This document shows, in pieces, positions 61,082 to 64,000 of a DNA stretch of 64,000 nt. Numbering within the stretch: position 1 is the first letter of the stretch; each line of letters opens with the position of its first letter. The DNA is taken from NCBI RefSeq assembly GCF_009901525.1, contig NZ_CP019288.1, positions 2,509,501 to 2,573,500 on the forward strand, read 5' to 3'. The position numbers and the translations under genes were made by a program. This DNA is from Kordia antarctica. Lineage in GTDB: Bacteria; Bacteroidota; Bacteroidia; Flavobacteriales; Flavobacteriaceae. The notes under the pieces are model-generated. The model was not told where the DNA came from, did no database searches, and saw only the letters and a program-made list of their open reading frames with translations.

Positions 61082-61771
61082 ATGAAATTAGTAAAAATAC
61101 CAACTCCAATTATATTCATACTGTGCTTTCTTTTTTCTGCTTCCGCTTATGCACATGGAGTAGATGAAGAAACACAATCATTTTTAACCACCAATAAAGG
61201 TGTTGCTTTTGGACCTTTTCTGTACATAGGCGCCAAACATATGATTACAGGTTACGACCATTTACTTTTTTTGGTAGGCGTTATCTTTTTTTTATATCGA
61301 ACCAAAGAAATCATTACGTATGTAACTTTTTTCACTATTGGTCACAGTATCACTTTGTTAGTTGGCGTGATGGCAGATATAAACGTAAATGCGTATCTAA
61401 TTGATGCTATTATTGGCTTATCAATTGTTTATAAAGGTTTTGATAATTTAGGAGGATTCAAAAAAATATTCGGAAAACAACCCAATACCAAAGGAGCCGT
61501 TTTAATTTTTGGGTTATTTCATGGTTTCGGACTTGCAACGAAATTACAAGGATTTGAATTTGATAAAGAAGGACTTTTTACCAACTTACTAGGCTTTAAC
61601 TTGGGCGTAGAAATCGGTCAATTTCTAGCATTAGGATTTGTGCTCTTACTACTTACATTTTGGCGACAATACACTAGTTATCTCAAATTCTCCAAACTCA
61701 CAAACATACTTTTAATGGCAGCTGGTTTTTTGTTGTTTGGTTATCAACTAACAGGATATTTTATTTCTTAA
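61082..61771 (+). CDS. HupE/UreJ-family membrane protein
   Basis: This 229-residue protein has a signal-like N terminus ending in YAHGVDEE, then six helices. IGAKHMITGYDHLLFLVGVIFFL and GHSITLLVG carry the conserved His residues of the HupE/UreJ family of nickel/cobalt permeases, and FGLFHGFGLA is a second family motif. The neighbours, a His-tailed lipoprotein and a membrane-anchored protein, fit a small metal-handling locus. The metal is undetermined. Confidence 0.8.
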   Translation: MKLVKIPTPIIFILCFLFSASAYAHGVDEETQSFLTTNKGVAFGPFLYIGAKHMITGYDHLLFLVGVIFFLYRTKEIITYVTFFTIGHSITLLVGVMADINVNAYLIDAIIGLSIVYKGFDNLGGFKKIFGKQPNTKGAVLIFGLFHGFGLATKLQGFEFDKEGLFTNLLGFNLGVEIGQFLALGFVLLLLTFWRQYTSYLKFSKLTNILLMAAGFLLFGYQLTGYFIS

Positions 61772-61780
61772 TACAACGCT

Positions 61781-62410
61781 ATGACGACACATAATCAACC
61801 TAATTTAAGCAAAAGGCAATTAGTAAAATCACTACTCATTGCAGTGATAATTGGTGCAATTGTACTTGTAACTGCTGTTTTGCCAGCAGAATATGGTATA
61901 GATCCTTTGGGAACAGGCAAACTCTTTGGTTTTTCTAAATTATATCAAGGAACGAATGAAACAGCAACGAATGAAACTTCTTCTAGTTTAAATTTCGATA
62001 AAATTAAAATGGAAAAACTAGGTTCTTCACCAAGTACAGCGAAACCTATTGAAGCAAATAATCCTGCTCCAGATGCTCAATATTCTGAAAGAGAAGATGT
62101 CATAACAGTTATCGTACCAGCAGAAAAAGGAATTGAATATAAATTTAAAAGCCTCAAATACGGTAGTATAAAATACGAATGGACAACTGACAAAGGAATT
62201 GTTTATATAGATTTTCATGGAGAAGTAAAACAAGAAAACCCACCAAAAAATGTATTTTATGAGAGTTATACGCTTGCATATTCAAACAATATGGCAGGAA
62301 CATTAACCGCTCCATTTGAAGGAAAACATGGTTGGTATTTTAGAAACGAAACCAAAGAGGACATTGTCGTGACGCTGAAGTTAAATGGACAGTATGAACT
62401 ATTTGACTAA
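61781..62410 (+). CDS. Membrane-anchored protein linked to HupE
   Basis: The 209-residue protein has one N-terminal helix (about 12-34, LVKSLLIAVIIGAIVLVTAV) followed by an exported beta-rich domain (DVITVIVPAEKGIEYKFKSL). It starts 9 nt after the HupE gene. Proteins of this form are often found next to HupE and are called transmembrane anchor proteins. The job is unknown. Confidence 0.65.
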   Translation: MTTHNQPNLSKRQLVKSLLIAVIIGAIVLVTAVLPAEYGIDPLGTGKLFGFSKLYQGTNETATNETSSSLNFDKIKMEKLGSSPSTAKPIEANNPAPDAQYSEREDVITVIVPAEKGIEYKFKSLKYGSIKYEWTTDKGIVYIDFHGEVKQENPPKNVFYESYTLAYSNNMAGTLTAPFEGKHGWYFRNETKEDIVVTLKLNGQYELFD

Positions 62411-62504
62411 ATTATTGCTTCTTGTTCAACTCGAAACGATACCAAGATAAAGAACTACCCGATTGTTACAACTATAACTAAACTATAAAATTAAAAAAAT
62501 CGAA

Positions 62505-62951
62505 ATGAAATACCTTTTAGTCTTAGTATCGTTTTTAGTTTTGTTAGCATGTAAAGAAAATGATAAAAAACCTAATCTTTCTGATTCAAAAATTGAAACA
62601 GATAAAATAAGTTGTGTGAATGAAATATTTAAAAGAGATAGCATTTTTGGAGAAATTAGAAATCATGCGTCTGAAAAAATCTCATTAAGTGAAACCATTA
62701 CTATCTATACGAAAAACATAAAGTCTTTGGATTATTCTAACTGTCCAGAAGAATTCAAATCAGCATTTGATAAACATATTGAAGCTTGGCTAGATTTCAG
62801 AAAAGTATCCGACAAATATCCACTACTTCGCGGGGAATTACATGATATCTTTACCAAAATAGAAAAAAGTGAAGATTCCACAGAATTCAAATCACGTTTA
62901 GGACAGATTTTGGAAACATGGAAATTAGTTGATAAAAGTTCAAATCCATAA
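62505..62951 (+). CDS. Small lipoprotein, function unknown
   Basis: The 148-residue product has lipobox LLAC (MKYLLVLVSFLVLLAC), then a helical chain with a Cys (NCPEEFKSAFDKHIEAWLDFRK). No family recognised. It precedes the DUF1853 gene by about 50 bp. Confidence 0.5.
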   Translation: MKYLLVLVSFLVLLACKENDKKPNLSDSKIETDKISCVNEIFKRDSIFGEIRNHASEKISLSETITIYTKNIKSLDYSNCPEEFKSAFDKHIEAWLDFRKVSDKYPLLRGELHDIFTKIEKSEDSTEFKSRLGQILETWKLVDKSSNP

Positions 62952-63003
62952 AAAGCGGATTTGATGTCTCACAAATCATTCACGAATGCATTCTAAGTTA
63001 TAA

Positions 63004-63801
63004 ATGAAAACTTCTCCAAGGATCACATCAATAGTAAAAGCGACTACTTTAGATACTACGAGTCTTGGTTTTCAAACTTTTAATCTATCAAAATTAAACT
63101 TAGAAACTGAACTTCATTTTCAATTACCAACGAACTTACGATTAGGGCATTTGGCAGAAAAAGTTGTTTCAGAACTCATTAAAGCATCTACCAATTACAA
63201 AGTACTTTATGAAAATATTCAGATACTTGACGATAAACAAACCATTGGCGAAATTGATTTTATTATTGAAGAATTAAAAACTAAACAGTTAATTCATCTG
63301 GAATTGGCTTATAAATTTTATCTATTTGATCCAACTATTTCTTCAATTCCAATGCACAATTGGATTGGTCCAAACAGAAATGATTCTTTAAAAGAAAAAC
63401 TAGAAAAATTAAAAAGAAAACAATTTCCTTTACTCTATCATTCTTGTGCGAAATCTACATTTGAAACGATAAATATTGACGAAGTTTCTCAAGCGTTATG
63501 TTTATTAGTTTCATTATTTATTCCGTATAAATACAAAGGAAGTTTTAGTCCAACGTATGAAAAAGCCATCAAAGGATATTATTTGAATTTTGAATTATTT
63601 ACCAAACTCGATAATTCTGAAAAAACCTATTATCTACCTTCAAAAAAAGCATGGGGAATTGAACCTTCTGAAAACAAACTTTGGACAGATTTTACGAATA
63701 TCGAAAAACACATTCATACAAAGATTCAAGAAAAGCAAGCGCCATTATGTTGGCAAAAACATGGAGAATCTTATATAACTTTCTTTATTGTTTGGTGGTA
63801 A
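63004..63801 (+). CDS. DUF1853-family protein
   Basis: This 265-residue cytoplasmic protein has the DUF1853 layout: LRLGHLAEKVVSELI, then QTIGEIDFIIEE and LIHLELAYKFYLFDP, reminiscent of a PD-(D/E)XK nuclease-like core (E..D...E-x-K). The family is conserved, function unknown. The C-terminal HGESYITFFIVWW completes it. It is a single gene. Confidence 0.75.
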   Translation: MKTSPRITSIVKATTLDTTSLGFQTFNLSKLNLETELHFQLPTNLRLGHLAEKVVSELIKASTNYKVLYENIQILDDKQTIGEIDFIIEELKTKQLIHLELAYKFYLFDPTISSIPMHNWIGPNRNDSLKEKLEKLKRKQFPLLYHSCAKSTFETINIDEVSQALCLLVSLFIPYKYKGSFSPTYEKAIKGYYLNFELFTKLDNSEKTYYLPSKKAWGIEPSENKLWTDFTNIEKHIHTKIQEKQAPLCWQKHGESYITFFIVWW

Positions 63802-64000
63802 GTTGGTTTCTTTTACTAAAAATGAAATGCTTTATTGATATATATACTGAGCGCAGTCGAATATGAAGGAAATAGAAACAAATTATTAGGTGCATTTTAA
63901 GTGTTAATGAGTAGCTACTAATTTGTCTCTATTCTATAATCTAACAGCGTAGCGATCTTTTATCTTTAGTCAGTCAACAGTGATTGAAATGCTACAAATA
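63802..64000. repeat. Intergenic tail with a REP-like palindrome
   Basis: ACTGAGCGCAGTCGAATATGA (63847-63867, shown here in 21 positions) is related to the GAGCGGAGTCGA palindromes. No gene is supported in the last 199 bp. Confidence 0.45.

Overview
The window is low-GC DNA from a marine-type member of the Bacteroidota, most likely the family Flavobacteriaceae. Evidence: lipoproteins with short lipoboxes, a Porin_10-type beta barrel, a SusC-type plug domain, a flavobacterial lysyl-tRNA synthetase with an extra C-terminal domain, promoters of the form TTTG-N19-TAnnTTTG, and a double-glycine lanthipeptide-like precursor of the style common in Kordia. Placement in or near Kordia is inference. 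No rRNA, tRNA or CRISPR array was seen.

Layout. 0-1 kb: right-hand part of an IS66-family element (tnpA and partial tnpB) next to a degenerate 30-bp repeat array. 1-2.1 kb: AT-rich DNA with inverted repeats and no gene. 2.1-3.6 kb: two small genes and a convergent XRE-type regulator with three operator-like sites. 4-7.4 kb: a large lipoprotein with a zinc-protease motif followed by three small secreted proteins. 7.4-9.5 kb: very small membrane peptides and a lone ABC ATPase with a damaged Walker A. 9.5-15 kb: an effector/immunity-like cluster (DUF2235 phospholipase, two tandem DUF2931 lipoproteins, a DKNYY-like lipoprotein). 15-18.7 kb: one 1209-residue protein of unknown role.

19.2-29.5 kb is the centrepiece: two Dnd-type (DNA phosphorothioation) modules on the minus strand. 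The upstream module has intact dndC, dndD and dndE. The downstream module has a decayed dndC fragment, a second dndD, a second DndE domain fused to a HerA/FtsK-like ATPase, a four-helix membrane protein and a DGQHR (DndB-like) protein. No DndFGH restriction genes are seen, so the second module may supply the restriction or effector arm while DndC1 supplies modification (inference).

30.8-64 kb is mostly chromosomal core: porin, rnhB, lipB with five tandem paralogous membrane proteins, lysS, hemL, a LysM glucosaminidase, a PLP desulfhydrase, mscS, a HupE locus and DUF1853. It also holds a lanthipeptide-like precursor, a complete ISAs1-family insertion with 10-bp target duplication that splits a membrane-protein gene, and a VIT/VWA protein carrying a SusC plug without a barrel. 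Intergenic DNA here contains three kinds of repeats: heptanucleotide tandem repeats, GAGCGGAGTCGA-type palindromes, and a ~90-nt dispersed block found upstream of both rnhB and lysS.
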